64,000 bases of DNA, from assembly GCF_000515255.1 (NCBI RefSeq), contig NZ_KI911559.1:592149-656148 (forward strand), in the 5' to 3' direction. The stretch comes from Rhodovibrio salinarum DSM 9154. Its GTDB lineage: Bacteria > Pseudomonadota > Alphaproteobacteria > Kiloniellales > Rhodovibrionaceae. The stretch's first letter is position 1. Every line of letters starts with the position of its first letter. This document shows positions 9,617-19,131 of this stretch, in pieces. A model generated the notes under the pieces. The model saw only the letters and a program-made list of their open reading frames with translations, had not been told where the DNA came from and did no database searches. A program made the translations under genes and the position numbers.

Positions 9617-10561
9617 CTACTTCACCCGGTCGATTTCCTTCTCCAGCTCCGGCACCGCCTCGAACAGGTCTGCCACCAAGCCGTAGTCGGCGACCTGGAA
9701 GATCGGTGCCTCCTCGTCCTTGTTGATCGCGGCGATCACCTTGGAATCCTTCATGCCGGCCAGGTGCTGGATCGCGCCGGAAATGCCGACCGCGACATAC
9801 AGGTCCGGGGCGACCACCTTGCCGGTCTGGCCGACCTGATAGTCGTTCGGCACGAAGCCGGCGTCCACTGCCGCGCGGCTGGCGCCCACTGCAGCGCCCA
9901 GCTTGTCGGCGACCCGCTCCAGCAGTTGGAAGTTCTCGCCGCTTCCCAGGCCCCGGCCGCCGGAAATGACGATCTTGGCAGAGGCCAGCTCCGGCCGGTC
10001 GGAGTGCGTCAGTTCCTGGTCGACAAAGCTGCTCAGCCCCTTGTCGCCGGTGCCGGACAGTTCCTCGACACTGGCGCTGCCGCCGGTCTGCTCGGCATCC
10101 TCGAAAGCGGTCGGACGGACCGTGACGATCTTGATCGAGTCGCTGGTCTGCACCGTGGCGAAGGCGTTGCCGGCGTAGATCGGCCGGCGGAAGGTGTCCG
10201 GCCCTTCGACCCCGACGATGTCGGACACCGGCTGCACGTCCAGGAGCGCCGCCACCCGGGGCAGCACGTTCTTGCCGAAGGTCGAGGCAGCGCAGAACAC
10301 GTGGCTGTAGTTCTTCGCCAGGTCGACCAGCAGCGGGGTCACGTTCTCGGCGATCCGGTGATCGTATTCCGGCGCGTCGGCCAGCAGGACCTTGGTCACG
10401 CCGGGCAGCTTGGCTGCCGCGTCCGCGGCCTGCTTGCAGCCGTGGCCGACGACCAGGGCATGAATCTCGTCGTCGCCTAGCTGCTTCGCCGCGGTCAGCG
10501 TGCTCAGCGCGCCGGTGGTAAGCTCGGCGTTGTCGTGTTCGGTGATCACCAGGACGCTCAT
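9617..10561 (-). CDS. etfA: electron transfer flavoprotein alpha subunit
   Basis: A 314-residue ETF alpha subunit that carries FAD and passes electrons from acyl-CoA dehydrogenases to the ETF:quinone oxidoreductase. The N-terminal domain starts [11 protein letters not shown]. The FAD-binding C-terminal domain shows [32 protein letters not shown] and [12 protein letters not shown]. Its obligate partner etfB is normally directly upstream, but here the upstream 200 bases hold only a promoter, then the adenosyltransferase gene. EtfB must be encoded elsewhere. Confidence 0.95.
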   Translation of the reverse strand: MSVLVITEHDNAELTTGALSTLTAAKQLGDDEIHALVVGHGCKQAADAAAKLPGVTKVLLADAPEYDHRIAENVTPLLVDLAKNYSHVFCAASTFGKNVLPRVAALLDVQPVSDIVGVEGPDTFRRPIYAGNAFATVQTSDSIKIVTVRPTAFEDAEQTGGSASVEELSGTGDKGLSSFVDQELTHSDRPELASAKIVISGGRGLGSGENFQLLERVADKLGAAVGASRAAVDAGFVPNDYQVGQTGKVVAPDLYVAVGISGAIQHLAGMKDSKVIAAINKDEEAPIFQVADYGLVADLFEAVPELEKEIDRVK

Positions 10562-10687
10562 GGACGCCACCTTTGAAGGCCAGAGGGAGGGATCGGGTGA
10601 GCGAAGCCGTGCCGGGCGTACCGATGGATCGAACCTGCCGCGTCGGCGGGTCGGATGCGCCGGGGAGCACGGGCGCTTTTGCGCGAC

Positions 10688-10716
10688 GCACAATAGAAAG
10701 GGGGCACCCCCCTGTC
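10688..10716 (-). promoter_or_regulatory. sigma-70 type promoter for etfA-hbd
   Basis: On the minus strand TTGACA (10716-10711) and TATTGT (10693-10688) are separated by exactly 17 bases. The spacer contains a run of five G and five C in dyad arrangement around two bases. The -35 is a perfect match and the -10 matches 4 of 6. It lies about 125 bases before the etfA start. Seen in sequence; activity is inferred. Confidence 0.6.
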
Positions 10717-10758
10717 AATCGCGCGACAGCGGCGGGAAATCGCCGAATTCCGCCGTAT

Positions 10759-11322
10759 TTAGCGGTTTTCGCCCGGCTTCCAGAGAACGTCGCCGTCGCC
10801 CTTGTCGTTGGCGTAGCGCGCCAGCACAAACAATAGATCGGATAGGCGGTTCAGGTAGCGCAGCGCTTCCTTGTTAACCGGCTCCGTCTCCATCAGCAGC
10901 GTGATCTCGCGCTCCGCCCGGCGGGCCACCGTGCGCGCCATGTGCAGGTAGGCGGAACTCGGGCTACCGCCCGGCAGGATGAACGACTTGAGCGGTTTGA
11001 GCTGCTGGTTCAGCTCGTCGATCCGCGCTTCCAGCCAGTCGACCTGTGGGGCGGTTACGCGCAACGGCGGGTAGGGCGGGTCTTCCTGCTCCGGCGTGCA
11101 CAGGTCGGCGCCGACGTCGAACAGATCGTTCTGCACCCGCTCCAGCAGCGGGTCGATCTCGTCGCTGACGTGCAGCCGGGCCACGCCCAGGACCGCGTTT
11201 GCCTCGTCGACCGTGCCGTAGGCGGCGACGCGCGGGTCGTGCTTGAGCACGCGCTTGCCGGTGCCAAGCGAGGTTTGTCCCTTGTCGCCGCCACGGGTGT
11301 AGATGCGGGTAAGCTGAACCAT
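10759..11322 (-). CDS. cob(I)alamin adenosyltransferase, PduO type
   Basis: A 187-residue ATP:cob(I)alamin adenosyltransferase that makes adenosylcobalamin. The N-terminal ATP-binding signature YTRGGDKGQTSLGTGKRV is at residues 7-24. The conserved RxxxRxxER-type helix (ARTVARRAERE) and RYLNRLSDLLFVLARY follow. The ATG at 11322 begins the family sequence; the open frame upstream of it does not match. It probably serves the AdoCbl-dependent ribonucleotide reductase encoded 8 kb away in this window. It is followed on the same strand by the etfA promoter, so it is probably a separate unit with the HIG1 gene. Confidence 0.93.
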   Translation of the reverse strand: MVQLTRIYTRGGDKGQTSLGTGKRVLKHDPRVAAYGTVDEANAVLGVARLHVSDEIDPLLERVQNDLFDVGADLCTPEQEDPPYPPLRVTAPQVDWLEARIDELNQQLKPLKSFILPGGSPSSAYLHMARTVARRAEREITLLMETEPVNKEALRYLNRLSDLLFVLARYANDKGDGDVLWKPGENR

Positions 11323-11481
11323 CCGGGATGCCGTCTCCGCGTTAAAAGGTCGTGTGCCGTCCTCAAGACGGGGCGCTTCGGTGCGCGACCGCACGCGCAC
11401 GTTCCCCGTGTCGGCCGGCCGATCCTTGGGTCGCTACGCGGCCGTCCGTCGGGTCAAGCGCCGGAAGCGGCGACGCGAAGG

Positions 11482-11685
11482 CTAGTCGGCGCCGGCGTTC
11501 AGCAGCATCGCCAGCGCGATCAGCGCCAGCGCGATGCCCTGGAACACGATGCGCCAGCGCATCAGCAGGTTGCCGTACTTCCGGTTGGTCTCGCCGCCGC
11601 GCGCCATGACGATCAGCCCGGAGAAGAGCACGCCGAGCGTCATCAGCATCGCGACGACGATCAGGATTGCGGTCAAGGTCGCCAT
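11482..11685 (-). CDS. HIG1-domain twin-transmembrane protein
   Basis: A 67-residue protein with two membrane helices, LTAILIVVAMLMTLGVLFSGLIV and a second near the C-terminus. Between them is the short loop ARGGETNRKYGNLLMRWRIVFQ. The NRK...LMRWR pattern is that of the HIG1 family, small proteins linked in mitochondria and bacteria to cytochrome oxidase assembly or stability. The ATG at 11685 is chosen because the family begins right at the first helix. It precedes the adenosyltransferase gene, a common alphaproteobacterial pairing. Confidence 0.8.
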   Translation of the reverse strand: MATLTAILIVVAMLMTLGVLFSGLIVMARGGETNRKYGNLLMRWRIVFQGIALALIALAMLLNAGAD

Positions 11686-11846
11686 GGCCGCGATATAGCC
11701 TTCCCGAGCGGCCATGGCCATAGCGAAGGTTAAGGTGGCCCTGCGCGCGCGGGTCTGCCAGACAGCGGTCACGGCGTCCGCGTGTTGAAGCCAGGCCGCG
11801 CTCATTGCAGGTGGTGACGCGAGCGACGATGAACACGGAGGTCGTC

Positions 11847-12104
11847 ATGACCCGATCTTCCCAGATCGCCCAAAATCCCCAGAGCCGCGTGTTGGGCACC
11901 GAGCGCCGCGGCCTGTTCTGGCTATGGGGCATCCTCGCCGGCATCGGCGTGGCGGTCGCTTTCCTGGGCGCGCCGCTGGCGGATTTCGCCGGCCTGCCGC
12001 CGGCGGCTATGGCCATCACCGTGGTCGGGGTCGAGATCCTGCTGCTCGTCGCCGGCCTGGGCTGGCTGGTGCGCGTGGTGATGCGGGCGCGCTCGCGCGC
12101 CTGA
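11847..12104 (+). CDS. small membrane protein of unknown function
   Basis: An 85-residue protein with two predicted membrane helices (about residues 26-48 and 53-77) and a short arginine-rich C-terminus. The ATG at 11847 has a strong ribosome site, GGAGG, 5 bases upstream. Codons further upstream (an ATG at 11829) are less likely. It is divergent from the HIG1 gene with 161 bases between the starts. I do not recognise a family. Coding is supported by the ribosome site and the membrane pattern only. Confidence 0.6.
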   Translation: MTRSSQIAQNPQSRVLGTERRGLFWLWGILAGIGVAVAFLGAPLADFAGLPPAAMAITVVGVEILLLVAGLGWLVRVVMRARSRA

Positions 12105-12282
12105 CCTCGCGCGACTGACAATGGCTGGCAGCGCTGCGCCGTGATCGTCAGGCGGTCGCGCGCCTGCGCAAAGGTGTTGACGCGCGGTGGCTCCTGTCCG
12201 TAATTTCCGCGCGCACAATCCGGCAAAGCTGCCTTCAGGCACCAGCTACCCATGGCCGTCCGTGAGAAGGACGGGGGAGCTC

Positions 12283-12312
12283 CGCCAGTCCGCGAGGTTT
12301 CGCGCACTGGCG
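12283..12312 (+). repeat. strong hairpin in the ffh leader
   Basis: Seven base pairs (CGCCAGT with ACTGGCG), one C-C mismatch, five more pairs (CGCGA with TCGCG) and a GGTT loop. It ends 78 bases before the ffh start and has no T run behind it. A weak promoter-like TTGACG (12177-12182) lies about 100 bases further upstream, so the hairpin would be in the ffh mRNA leader. Role unknown. Confidence 0.5.
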
Positions 12313-12390
12313 CGAACGTGTTTGGGCGCTTGACGGAAGCGGCCGTCGGAGACGGCGACCCGGTCACCCGCGAGCGGAAAGACACGCGCG

Positions 12391-13791
12391 ATGTTCGACA
12401 ATCTTCAGGAACGCCTGGGCAAGGTCTTCGAGGGCCTGACCAAGCGCGGCGCGCTGACGGAAGAGGACGTCGACGCCGCCCTGCGCGAGGTCCGGGTCGC
12501 GCTCCTGGAGGCCGACGTCGCGCTGCCCGTCGTCAAGCAGTTCATTGCCGACGTGCGCGAGCGTGCGGTTGGCCAGGAAGTGCTGCGCTCCGTCACGCCG
12601 GGCCAGCAGGTCGTCAAGGTGGTCAACGACCGCTTGGTCGAGATGCTGGGCGGCGAGCAGTCCGAGATCACGCTCAAGACCGAGCCGCCGACCCCGATCA
12701 TGCTGGTCGGTTTGCAGGGCTCGGGTAAGACGACGACCACCGGCAAGCTCGCCAAGCGGCTGAAGGAAAAGCAGAAGAAGCGCGTGCTGATGGCCTCGCT
12801 GGACGTCCAGCGCCCGGCCGCGCAGGACCAGTTGAAGCAGCTCGGCTGGCAGGTCGGCGTCGACACGCTGGACAACGTGCCCGGCGAGCCGCCCAAGGCG
12901 ATCGCCAAGCGCGCGCTGCAACAGGCCACGCTTGGTGGCTATGACGTCGTGCTGCTGGATACCGCCGGGCGGCTGGCGATCGACGACGAACTGATGCGCG
13001 AGGTCGCCGAGATCCGCGACGCGGCGCAGCCGACCGAGTCGCTCCTGGTTTGCGACGCCATGACCGGCCAGGACGCGGTGACGACGGCCGAGCGCTTCCG
13101 TGACGAGGTCGGTCTGACCGGCGTGGTGCTGACCCGTGTTGACGGCGATGCGCGCGGCGGTGCCGCGCTGTCGATGCGCCAGGTCACCGGCAAGCCGATC
13201 AAGCTGATCGGTACCGGCGAGAAGCTGGAGGAACTGGAGCCCTTCTACCCGGATCGGATCGCCAACCGGATTCTGGGCATGGGCGACGTCGTCTCGCTGG
13301 TCGAGAAGGCGCAGGAATCGATCGAGGAAGAAGACGCCCAGAAGCTCGAGAAGAAGCTTCAGAAGGGCCGCTTCGACCTCGATGACATGGCCCAGCAGTA
13401 CAAGCAGCTGCAGAAGATGGGCGGCATGTCGCAGCTGATGAACATGATGCCCGGCATGGGCAAGATGGGTAAGCAGCTGCAGAACGCGAAGTTCGACGAA
13501 AAGGCGCTGAACCGGCAGCTCGCGATCATCTCCTCGATGACCAAGGATGAGCGCAAGCGCCCCGAGTTGATCAAGGCGTCGCGCAAGCAGCGCATCGCCA
13601 AGGGCTCCGGCATGACCGTCCAGGACGTCAACAAGCTGCTGAAGCAGCATGCTGAAGCCCAGAAGATGATGAAGCGCGTCAAGAAGATGGGGAAGAAAGG
13701 CCTGCAGCGCCACGGCATGCCCGGCATGGACCAGCTGGGTGGCGGTGGTGGCGGCATGCCGCCCGGCGGCTTCCCCGGCGGCCGGCGGTAA
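12391..13791 (+). CDS. ffh: signal recognition particle protein Ffh
   Basis: A 466-residue SRP54 GTPase that binds signal sequences of nascent membrane proteins together with 4.5S RNA and delivers them to FtsY. The N domain is followed by the G domain with [15 protein letters not shown] (about residue 107), [25 protein letters not shown] and the specificity motif near [10 protein letters not shown]. The methionine-rich M domain ([17 protein letters not shown]) ends in a glycine/proline tail. Length is normal. It heads the rpsP-rimM-trmD-rplS region, as in most proteobacteria. Confidence 0.98.
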   Translation: MFDNLQERLGKVFEGLTKRGALTEEDVDAALREVRVALLEADVALPVVKQFIADVRERAVGQEVLRSVTPGQQVVKVVNDRLVEMLGGEQSEITLKTEPPTPIMLVGLQGSGKTTTTGKLAKRLKEKQKKRVLMASLDVQRPAAQDQLKQLGWQVGVDTLDNVPGEPPKAIAKRALQQATLGGYDVVLLDTAGRLAIDDELMREVAEIRDAAQPTESLLVCDAMTGQDAVTTAERFRDEVGLTGVVLTRVDGDARGGAALSMRQVTGKPIKLIGTGEKLEELEPFYPDRIANRILGMGDVVSLVEKAQESIEEEDAQKLEKKLQKGRFDLDDMAQQYKQLQKMGGMSQLMNMMPGMGKMGKQLQNAKFDEKALNRQLAIISSMTKDERKRPELIKASRKQRIAKGSGMTVQDVNKLLKQHAEAQKMMKRVKKMGKKGLQRHGMPGMDQLGGGGGGMPPGGFPGGRR

Positions 13792-13892
13792 GAACGGCCG
13801 GCGCCAAGCCATGCCTCTTTGATTACACGGCCGCCGCGGCGGCCGCCAACGCCCGAGACACCCGTTTAAGAGAGACGAAAAGGACTTCGACC

Positions 13893-14288
13893 ATGGCTCT
13901 TGCGATCCGACTGCAGCGCGGCGGCGCCAAGAAGCGCCCGCACTTCCGCATCGTGGTGGCGGACAACCGCTCCCCGCGCGACGGCCGGTTCATCGAGACG
14001 CTTGGCTACTACAACCCGATGGTGGCGCCGGATCATCCGGACCGTCAGAAGGTGAAGACCGAGCGTGCCAAGTACTGGATCGACCAGGGCGCCAAGCCGT
14101 CGGACCGGGTGCACCGCATCCTCTCCCAGGCGCAGGTGGTGCCGGCGTTCGAGGTGCCGAAGAACCAGACCAAGAAGAACAAGCCGAAGGCCAAGGCGCA
14201 AGAGCGCATGGAAGAGGAGCGCAAGCGCCAGGAAGAGGCCGCCAAGCAGGCCGCGGAACCGGCCGACGAGGGCGAGAGCGCTAGCTAA
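13893..14288 (+). CDS. rpsP: 30S ribosomal protein S16
   Basis: A 131-residue S16. The conserved core [24 protein letters not shown] and [12 protein letters not shown] is at the start. The C-terminal 45 residues are a charged extension rich in K, E, Q and A that varies among alphaproteobacteria. AAAGGA lies 12 bases before the ATG. A perfect palindrome (GGCCGCCGCGGCGGCC, 13829-13844) lies in the 101-base gap after ffh and may end or attenuate ffh transcripts. Confidence 0.98.
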   Translation: MALAIRLQRGGAKKRPHFRIVVADNRSPRDGRFIETLGYYNPMVAPDHPDRQKVKTERAKYWIDQGAKPSDRVHRILSQAQVVPAFEVPKNQTKKNKPKAKAQERMEEERKRQEEAAKQAAEPADEGESAS

Positions 14289-14318
14289 GGCCGGCGGTCT
14301 TCAGGCGGGAGCCGCGTC

Positions 14319-14906
14319 ATGGCCAAGCGCGCGCAGGACGACCAGCGGCTGTGCTTGGGCGTGGTCGTGGGCACCCACGGTGTCCGCGGGGTGGTGAAGA
14401 TCAAGCCCTTCACCGAAAACCCGCTGGATGTCGGCGCCTATGGCCCGCTGAGCGACGAGAGCGGCCAGCGCAGCTACCAGCTGACCGTCCACGGCGTGCA
14501 CAAGGGCAGCCTTCTGGCCGGCCTGTCCGGGGTCGACAACCGGGAGGCCGCGCAGGCGCTCAAGGGCTTGCGTCTGCACGTCGACCGCAGCGCCCTGCCG
14601 GCGATCGATGAGGAGGATGCCTTCTACTACGCCGACCTGCTGGGCCTGCGGGTAGAGGGCGCCGACGGCACCGCTTACGGCACCGTCACCCACGTCGACG
14701 ACCACGGCGCGGGTGACGTGATCGAGGTGACCGACGCCCGTGGCAAGATCCGCGTCTGGCCGTTCACCAAGGAGGTCGTGCCGACGGTCGATCTGGCGAA
14801 CGGGCGTTTGCTGGTCGACCCGCCGTCCGAAGTCGGCGAGCCCGAGCAGGGCGAGGCCGCCGAGATCGGGCCGGACGACCTGGAGACGGGCGGCAATACG
14901 GGCTAG
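14319..14906 (+). CDS. rimM: 16S rRNA processing protein RimM
   Basis: A 195-residue RimM that binds S19 and helps mature the 30S head. The N-terminal domain has CLGVVVGTHGVRGVVKIKPFT. The PRC-barrel part has YYADLLGLRV and a VWPFTKEVVPTVDL stretch. An acidic tail (residues 168-195) is extra to the core. It starts 30 bases after rpsP with GGGAG upstream and is surely in the same operon. Confidence 0.96.
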   Translation: MAKRAQDDQRLCLGVVVGTHGVRGVVKIKPFTENPLDVGAYGPLSDESGQRSYQLTVHGVHKGSLLAGLSGVDNREAAQALKGLRLHVDRSALPAIDEEDAFYYADLLGLRVEGADGTAYGTVTHVDDHGAGDVIEVTDARGKIRVWPFTKEVVPTVDLANGRLLVDPPSEVGEPEQGEAAEIGPDDLETGGNTG

Positions 14907-14996
14907 AGCGCTGCTGGCGCGCCGCCGGGCGCACCCCGGCGCGGGGGCTGGACAAAGCGGTTTGGAGCGGGCATACACCACGGCTTTGGAGCGCCG

Positions 14997-15794
14997 ATGA
15001 GCGCGCCGCAGCAAAACGGCGAAGCCGCGCAAGAGGCTGGCGCCCCCTGGACCGCGACGGTGCTGACGCTGTTTCCGGAGGTCTTTCCGGGGCCGCTCGG
15101 CGTTTCGCTGGCCGGCAAGGCGCTGCAGCGGGACCTCTGGCGGCTGGACGCCCGGAACATCCGGGACCATGCGCTCGACAAGCACCGCTCGGTCGACGAC
15201 ACGCCGTTCGGCGGCGGGGCTGGCATGGTGATGCGCCCGGACGTGGTCGACCGCGCCCTGGCAGACGTCGCCGACCGGCCGGGCCCGGTGGTCAACCTGT
15301 CGCCGCGCGGACGGCCGCTGGATCAGGCGGTGGTCCGCGATCTGGCGTCCGAGCCGGGGATCACGCTGCTGTGCGGGCGCTATGAAGGGATCGACGAGCG
15401 GGTCCTTGAGGCGCGCGGCGTGCAGGAGGTAAGCGTCGGTGACTTCGTGCTCTCGGGCGGCGAGGTGGCCGCGCTGGTCGTGCTGGATGCGGTCGTCCGT
15501 CTGCTGCCGGGCGTGATGGGCAACGTCGAGAGCGGCGGCGACGAAAGCTTCGAGCGGGACCTGCTGGAGTACCCGCAGTACACCCGCCCCGCCGACTGGA
15601 ATGGGCGCGAGGTGCCGGCGGTGCTGCAATCCGGCGATCACGCGCGCATCGCGCGCTGGCGTCGGGAGCAGGCGGAAGAGATTACCCGGGCGCGTCGCCC
15701 GGACCTCTGGGCGCGCTACCAGGCGGCGCAGGAGGTGCCGGCGGCGCCCCGGCGTCAGCGTCGGAGCCCCCGGCGCGGCGACGAGACGGACTGA
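14997..15794 (+). CDS. trmD: tRNA (guanine-N1-)-methyltransferase TrmD
   Basis: A 265-residue SPOUT methyltransferase that puts the m1G37 modification on tRNAs reading CNN codons, preventing frameshifting. Motifs seen are [39 protein letters not shown] and the trefoil-knot SAM site [11 protein letters not shown]. The C-terminal end (from about 245) is an arginine/proline-rich extension. A GGAG is placed well before the ATG. Confidence 0.97.
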   Translation: MSAPQQNGEAAQEAGAPWTATVLTLFPEVFPGPLGVSLAGKALQRDLWRLDARNIRDHALDKHRSVDDTPFGGGAGMVMRPDVVDRALADVADRPGPVVNLSPRGRPLDQAVVRDLASEPGITLLCGRYEGIDERVLEARGVQEVSVGDFVLSGGEVAALVVLDAVVRLLPGVMGNVESGGDESFERDLLEYPQYTRPADWNGREVPAVLQSGDHARIARWRREQAEEITRARRPDLWARYQAAQEVPAAPRRQRRSPRRGDETD

Positions 15795-15852
15795 TCCGGC
15801 GGCGCAGGCCGTCATCCACGGGCGGGCTTGTCCCGTCATTACAGACATGCCC

Positions 15853-15871
15853 TCGGGGGCGCGGCCCCCGA
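15853..15871 (+). repeat. GC hairpin between trmD and rplS
   Basis: A perfect 8-base-pair stem (TCGGGGGC and GCCCCCGA) with a three-base GCG loop, 42 bases before rplS. No T run follows, so it is more likely an mRNA-processing or attenuating element than an intrinsic terminator. Confidence 0.45.
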
Positions 15872-15913
15872 ACGGCCGACAACAGCGGACGAGATCAAGA
15901 AGGACCGAGAGCC

Positions 15914-16390
15914 ATGAGCGCGATCATCAAGGAACTCGAGCGGGAAGAAGTCGCGCGCCTGACCGAGGGCAAGAAGATCCCCGAGTTCGGCGCCGGCGAC
16001 ACGGTGCGCGTCAACGTCAAGGTCGTTGAGGGCAACCGCGAGCGCGTGCAGGCGTTCGACGGCATCTGCATCTCGCGCAAGGAAGGCGGCGTGAACAGCT
16101 CGTTCACGGTGCGCAAGGTTTCCTACGGCGAGGGTGTCGAACGGATTTTCCCGCTGTACTGCCCGCGCATCGACTCGATCGAGCTGCTGCGCCGCGGTGA
16201 CGTCCGCCGGGCCAAGCTGTACTACCTGCGCGGCCTGCGCGGTAAGGCGGCCCGGATCCCGGAGAAGACCACCGGCGAGGCCGCGAAGAAGGCCGCTCAG
16301 GAGCGCGCCGAGGCCCAGGCCGCCAAGGGCGAGGGCAAGGCCAAGCGCAGCAACAAGAAGAACAAGCCGCAGGCCAGCAAGCAGCAGTAG
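15914..16390 (+). CDS. rplS: 50S ribosomal protein L19
   Basis: A 158-residue L19. The conserved part covers [51 protein letters not shown] and [11 protein letters not shown] (the first and second given in part). A lysine/alanine/glutamine-rich tail from residue 117 is an alphaproteobacterial extension. AAGGACCGAGAGCC upstream of the ATG supplies the ribosome site. It is the last gene of the ribosomal group. Confidence 0.97.
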   Translation: MSAIIKELEREEVARLTEGKKIPEFGAGDTVRVNVKVVEGNRERVQAFDGICISRKEGGVNSSFTVRKVSYGEGVERIFPLYCPRIDSIELLRRGDVRRAKLYYLRGLRGKAARIPEKTTGEAAKKAAQERAEAQAAKGEGKAKRSNKKNKPQASKQQ

Positions 16391-16716
16391 GGGATTCCCG
16401 AAGCGCTTGCTGCACCTCCAGCTGCGCCCGTCTTCCAACACGAGAAGGGCGGGCTGTCCTCCAGGGCCAGCCAGGGCCTGGGAGTGCGTGAAGCTGTACG
16501 GCGTTCTGCCTGCGAACCTCGGCCCGGCCGCCGTGCGACGGTGTGCCGGGCCGGTTTGCGTCGGGCCGACAGGAAGATGATGCCGGTCGCCTGCATGCCG
16601 GCATGCGTGTGCTGGCGTTGTGAGCGCCGCTTGCGCGTCCTATCTTCTTGCAGGACCGGCCGTAGCAGACGACGCGACCGACGACGCAACGACGAGCAGA
16701 CAAGAGCGAGACGACG
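16391..16716 (+). other. rplS-leuC intergenic region with terminator-like stem and leuC promoter
   Basis: No gene is seen in these 326 bases. A stem of 9 base pairs (CGGCCCGGC at 16520-16528 with 16545-16553) encloses a smaller hairpin and probably ends the ribosomal operon, though the T run is poor. A perfect 14-base palindrome, GCATGCCGGCATGC, is at 16593-16606. TTGTGA (16618-16623), 17 bases, then TATCTT (16641-16646) form a plausible promoter giving a leader of about 65 bases before leuC. No leucine-codon leader peptide was found. Confidence 0.5.
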
Positions 16717-18129
16717 ATGAGCCAGCAGCAGCCCCGTACGCTGTTCGATAAACTGTGGGAAAGTCACGTCGTGGAGCGGCAGGACGATGGAACCTGCCTG
16801 CTCTATATCGACCGGCACCTCGTTCACGAGGTGACCAGCCCGCAGGCGTTCGAGGGGCTCCGTCTTGCTGGCCGTCCGGTGCGTCGGCCGGAGGCGACGC
16901 TCGCGGTCTGCGACCACAACGTGCCGACCAGCGACCGCGCCAAGGGCATCGCGGAAGAGGACAGCCGCATCCAGGTCGAGACGCTGGCGCAGAATTGCCG
17001 CGACTTCGGGGTCGAGATGTACGGCATGGACGACCCCCGTCAGGGGATCGTGCACATCATCGGGCCAGAGCAGGGCCTAACCCAGCCCGGCATGACGATC
17101 GTCTGCGGTGACAGCCACACCGCCACGCACGGGGCGTTCGGCGCGCTGGCGTTCGGCATCGGCACGTCCGAGGTTGAGCACGTTCTGGCGACCCAGACGC
17201 TGCTGATGAAGCCGGCCAAAAACATGCGGATCACGGTCGACGGCCCACGCCCGGCCGGCACCACGGCGAAGGACCTGATCCTCGCCATCATCGCCAAGAT
17301 CGGCACGGCGGGCGGCACCGGCCACGTCATCGAGTACGCGGGCGAAGCGATCCGCGAGCTGTCGATGGAAGGCCGGATGACCATCTGCAACATGTCGATT
17401 GAGGCGGGCGCGCGCGCTGGCCTCATCGCCCCGGACGAGACCACCTTCGAGTACATCAAGGGCCGCACCTACGCCCCCAAAGGCGGGCAGTGGGAGCAGG
17501 CCGTTGAATACTGGAAGTCGCTACCCTCCGATGCGGGTGCGCAGTACGACACCGAGGTCGTGCTGGATGCCCGCGAGATCGCGCCGCAAGTCTCCTGGGG
17601 CACCAGTCCGCAGGACGTCGTGCCGATCGATGGCCGCGTGCCCGATCCGGCGCAGATCGCCGATGCGAGTCGCAAGCGCTCGATCGAGCGGGCGTTGGAG
17701 TACATGGACCTGAAACCGGGCACGCCGCTGATCGGCTTGCCGCTCGACAAGGTGTTCATCGGTTCCTGCACCAACGCCCGGATCGAGGACCTGCGCGAGG
17801 TCGCCAAGGTTGCCCAGGGCCGCAAGGTCGCCGACGGTCTGTATGCGATGATCGTGCCCGGCTCCGGGTTGGTGAAGGAGCAGGCCGAGGAAGAGGGCCT
17901 GGACGCCATCTTCAGGGAAGCCGGCTTCGACTGGCGCGAGCCCGGCTGCTCGATGTGCCTGGCGATGAACAGCGACCGGCTTTCGCCGGGCGAGCGTTGC
18001 GCCTCCACCTCGAACCGCAACTTCGAGGGCCGCCAGGGCCGCGGCGGCCGCACCCACCTGATGAGCCCCGCGATGGCCGCCGCCGCCGCGATCGAGGGCC
18101 GGATCACCGACATTCGGGATTACGCCTAG
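16717..18129 (+). CDS. leuC: 3-isopropylmalate dehydratase large subunit
   Basis: A 470-residue aconitase-family subunit that, with LeuD, isomerises 2- to 3-isopropylmalate in leucine synthesis. The [4Fe-4S] ligands lie in [13 protein letters not shown] and [30 protein letters not shown] (given in part by HTATHGAFG) and [18 protein letters not shown] ([11 protein letters not shown]) are present. Length matches the family. The stop is 14 bases before the leuD start. Confidence 0.98.
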   Translation: MSQQQPRTLFDKLWESHVVERQDDGTCLLYIDRHLVHEVTSPQAFEGLRLAGRPVRRPEATLAVCDHNVPTSDRAKGIAEEDSRIQVETLAQNCRDFGVEMYGMDDPRQGIVHIIGPEQGLTQPGMTIVCGDSHTATHGAFGALAFGIGTSEVEHVLATQTLLMKPAKNMRITVDGPRPAGTTAKDLILAIIAKIGTAGGTGHVIEYAGEAIRELSMEGRMTICNMSIEAGARAGLIAPDETTFEYIKGRTYAPKGGQWEQAVEYWKSLPSDAGAQYDTEVVLDAREIAPQVSWGTSPQDVVPIDGRVPDPAQIADASRKRSIERALEYMDLKPGTPLIGLPLDKVFIGSCTNARIEDLREVAKVAQGRKVADGLYAMIVPGSGLVKEQAEEEGLDAIFREAGFDWREPGCSMCLAMNSDRLSPGERCASTSNRNFEGRQGRGGRTHLMSPAMAAAAAIEGRITDIRDYA

Positions 18130-18143
18130 GGAGCCGCGCTGAG

Positions 18144-18764
18144 ATGGATAAGTTTACGAGCCTCACGGGCGTTGCCGCGCCGGTCGACAGGGACAACGTC
18201 GACACGGACATGATCATCCCCAAGCAGTTCCTGAAGACGATCAAGCGCACGGGGCTGCGCGAGGGACTGTTCTACGAGTTGCGCTTCGACGCCGACGGCA
18301 ACCCGACCGACTTCGTCCTCGACAGGCCGGCTTACAAGGACGCGAAGATCCTGATCGCGGGCGATAACTTCGGCTGCGGCTCCTCGCGCGAGCACGCGCC
18401 CTGGGCGATCCTGGACAGCGGCATCCGCTGCGTGATCGCCGAAAGCTTTGCCGACATCTTCTACAACAACTGCTTCAAGAACGGCATCCTGCCGGTCGCC
18501 TTGCCGAAGGATCAGGTGCGCGCCCTGATGGAGCAGGCCCACAACGGCGCCAACGCGACCTTCACGATTGACCTGGAGAACCAGCAGGTGAGCGCGCCTG
18601 ATGGGTCGGTGTACGCCTTCGAGATCGAGCCGTTCCGTAAGCACTGCCTTTTGAACGGTTTGGACGATGTCGCGCTGACGCTGAAGAAGGCCGACGACAT
18701 CGGCGATTACGAACGCCAGAAGGCTCAGCAGGCCCCGTGGATGTTCAAGGACGTCGCGGGGTAG
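18144..18764 (+). CDS. leuD: 3-isopropylmalate dehydratase small subunit
   Basis: A 206-residue swivel domain subunit. [15 protein letters not shown] near the N-terminus and the [17 protein letters not shown] loop are diagnostic. The ATG at 18144 follows the leuC stop with AGGGAG between. An open frame extends upstream inside leuC but has no family sequence. It forms the heterodimer with LeuC. leuB and asd, the usual next genes, are not here. Confidence 0.98.
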   Translation: MDKFTSLTGVAAPVDRDNVDTDMIIPKQFLKTIKRTGLREGLFYELRFDADGNPTDFVLDRPAYKDAKILIAGDNFGCGSSREHAPWAILDSGIRCVIAESFADIFYNNCFKNGILPVALPKDQVRALMEQAHNGANATFTIDLENQQVSAPDGSVYAFEIEPFRKHCLLNGLDDVALTLKKADDIGDYERQKAQQAPWMFKDVAG

Positions 18765-18851
18765 GGCCACGCTTCGGACGCCTGGCGCGCTTGCCAAATG
18801 ATCTGGCCGGCTTGAACCTCTCTGGGCTAGGGCGACAGGTAGGAGGCAGGC

Positions 18852-19031
18852 ATGGCGAACACCAAGCTGAAGGGGCTTGCCAAGCAGGTGGTGGGCGATA
18901 TTCAGCAGGCGTTGGGCAAGCTGACCGGCCGCAAGACCGCGGTTGCCAAGGGCAAGGCCAAGACTGCTGCCGGCACGACCCAGCAGACCGCTGGCAAGAT
19001 TAAGAGCAAGGCGAAGAAGCTGGGGAAGTAG
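18852..19031 (+). CDS. CsbD-like small stress protein
   Basis: A 59-residue, very basic and hydrophilic protein. It consists of two amphipathic stretches, KLKGLAKQVVGDIQQALGKL and AKTAAGTTQQTAGKIKSKAKK in part. This resembles the CsbD family (KGxxKQxxGxxKExxGKLT). Such proteins are abundant under general stress but have no defined activity. AGGAGG sits 7 bases before the ATG, a strong ribosome site. GCTAG at 18826-18830 may be a -10 element, giving a very short leader. It converges on nrdJ. It is short enough to be missed by a 60-residue cutoff. Confidence 0.75.
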   Translation: MANTKLKGLAKQVVGDIQQALGKLTGRKTAVAKGKAKTAAGTTQQTAGKIKSKAKKLGK

Positions 19032-19131
19032 TGACCCTGCGAGGTTAACGTAAGATGGGGGGCCTCGCGATCGGTTTCCCCGTTACGGGTGTGCGGGCGC
19101 GTCCGCTTTAAAAGTCTCGTGCGCGGCCCGA

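Noticed and set aside
12364-13812. A 482-codon minus-strand open frame over ffh
   Set aside because: Leucine/histidine/aspartate-rich shadow of Ffh codons with no domain.
16391-16716. Leucine attenuator before leuC
   Set aside because: No short leader peptide with a run of leucine codons was found; the stems seen are better explained as the end of the rplS transcript.
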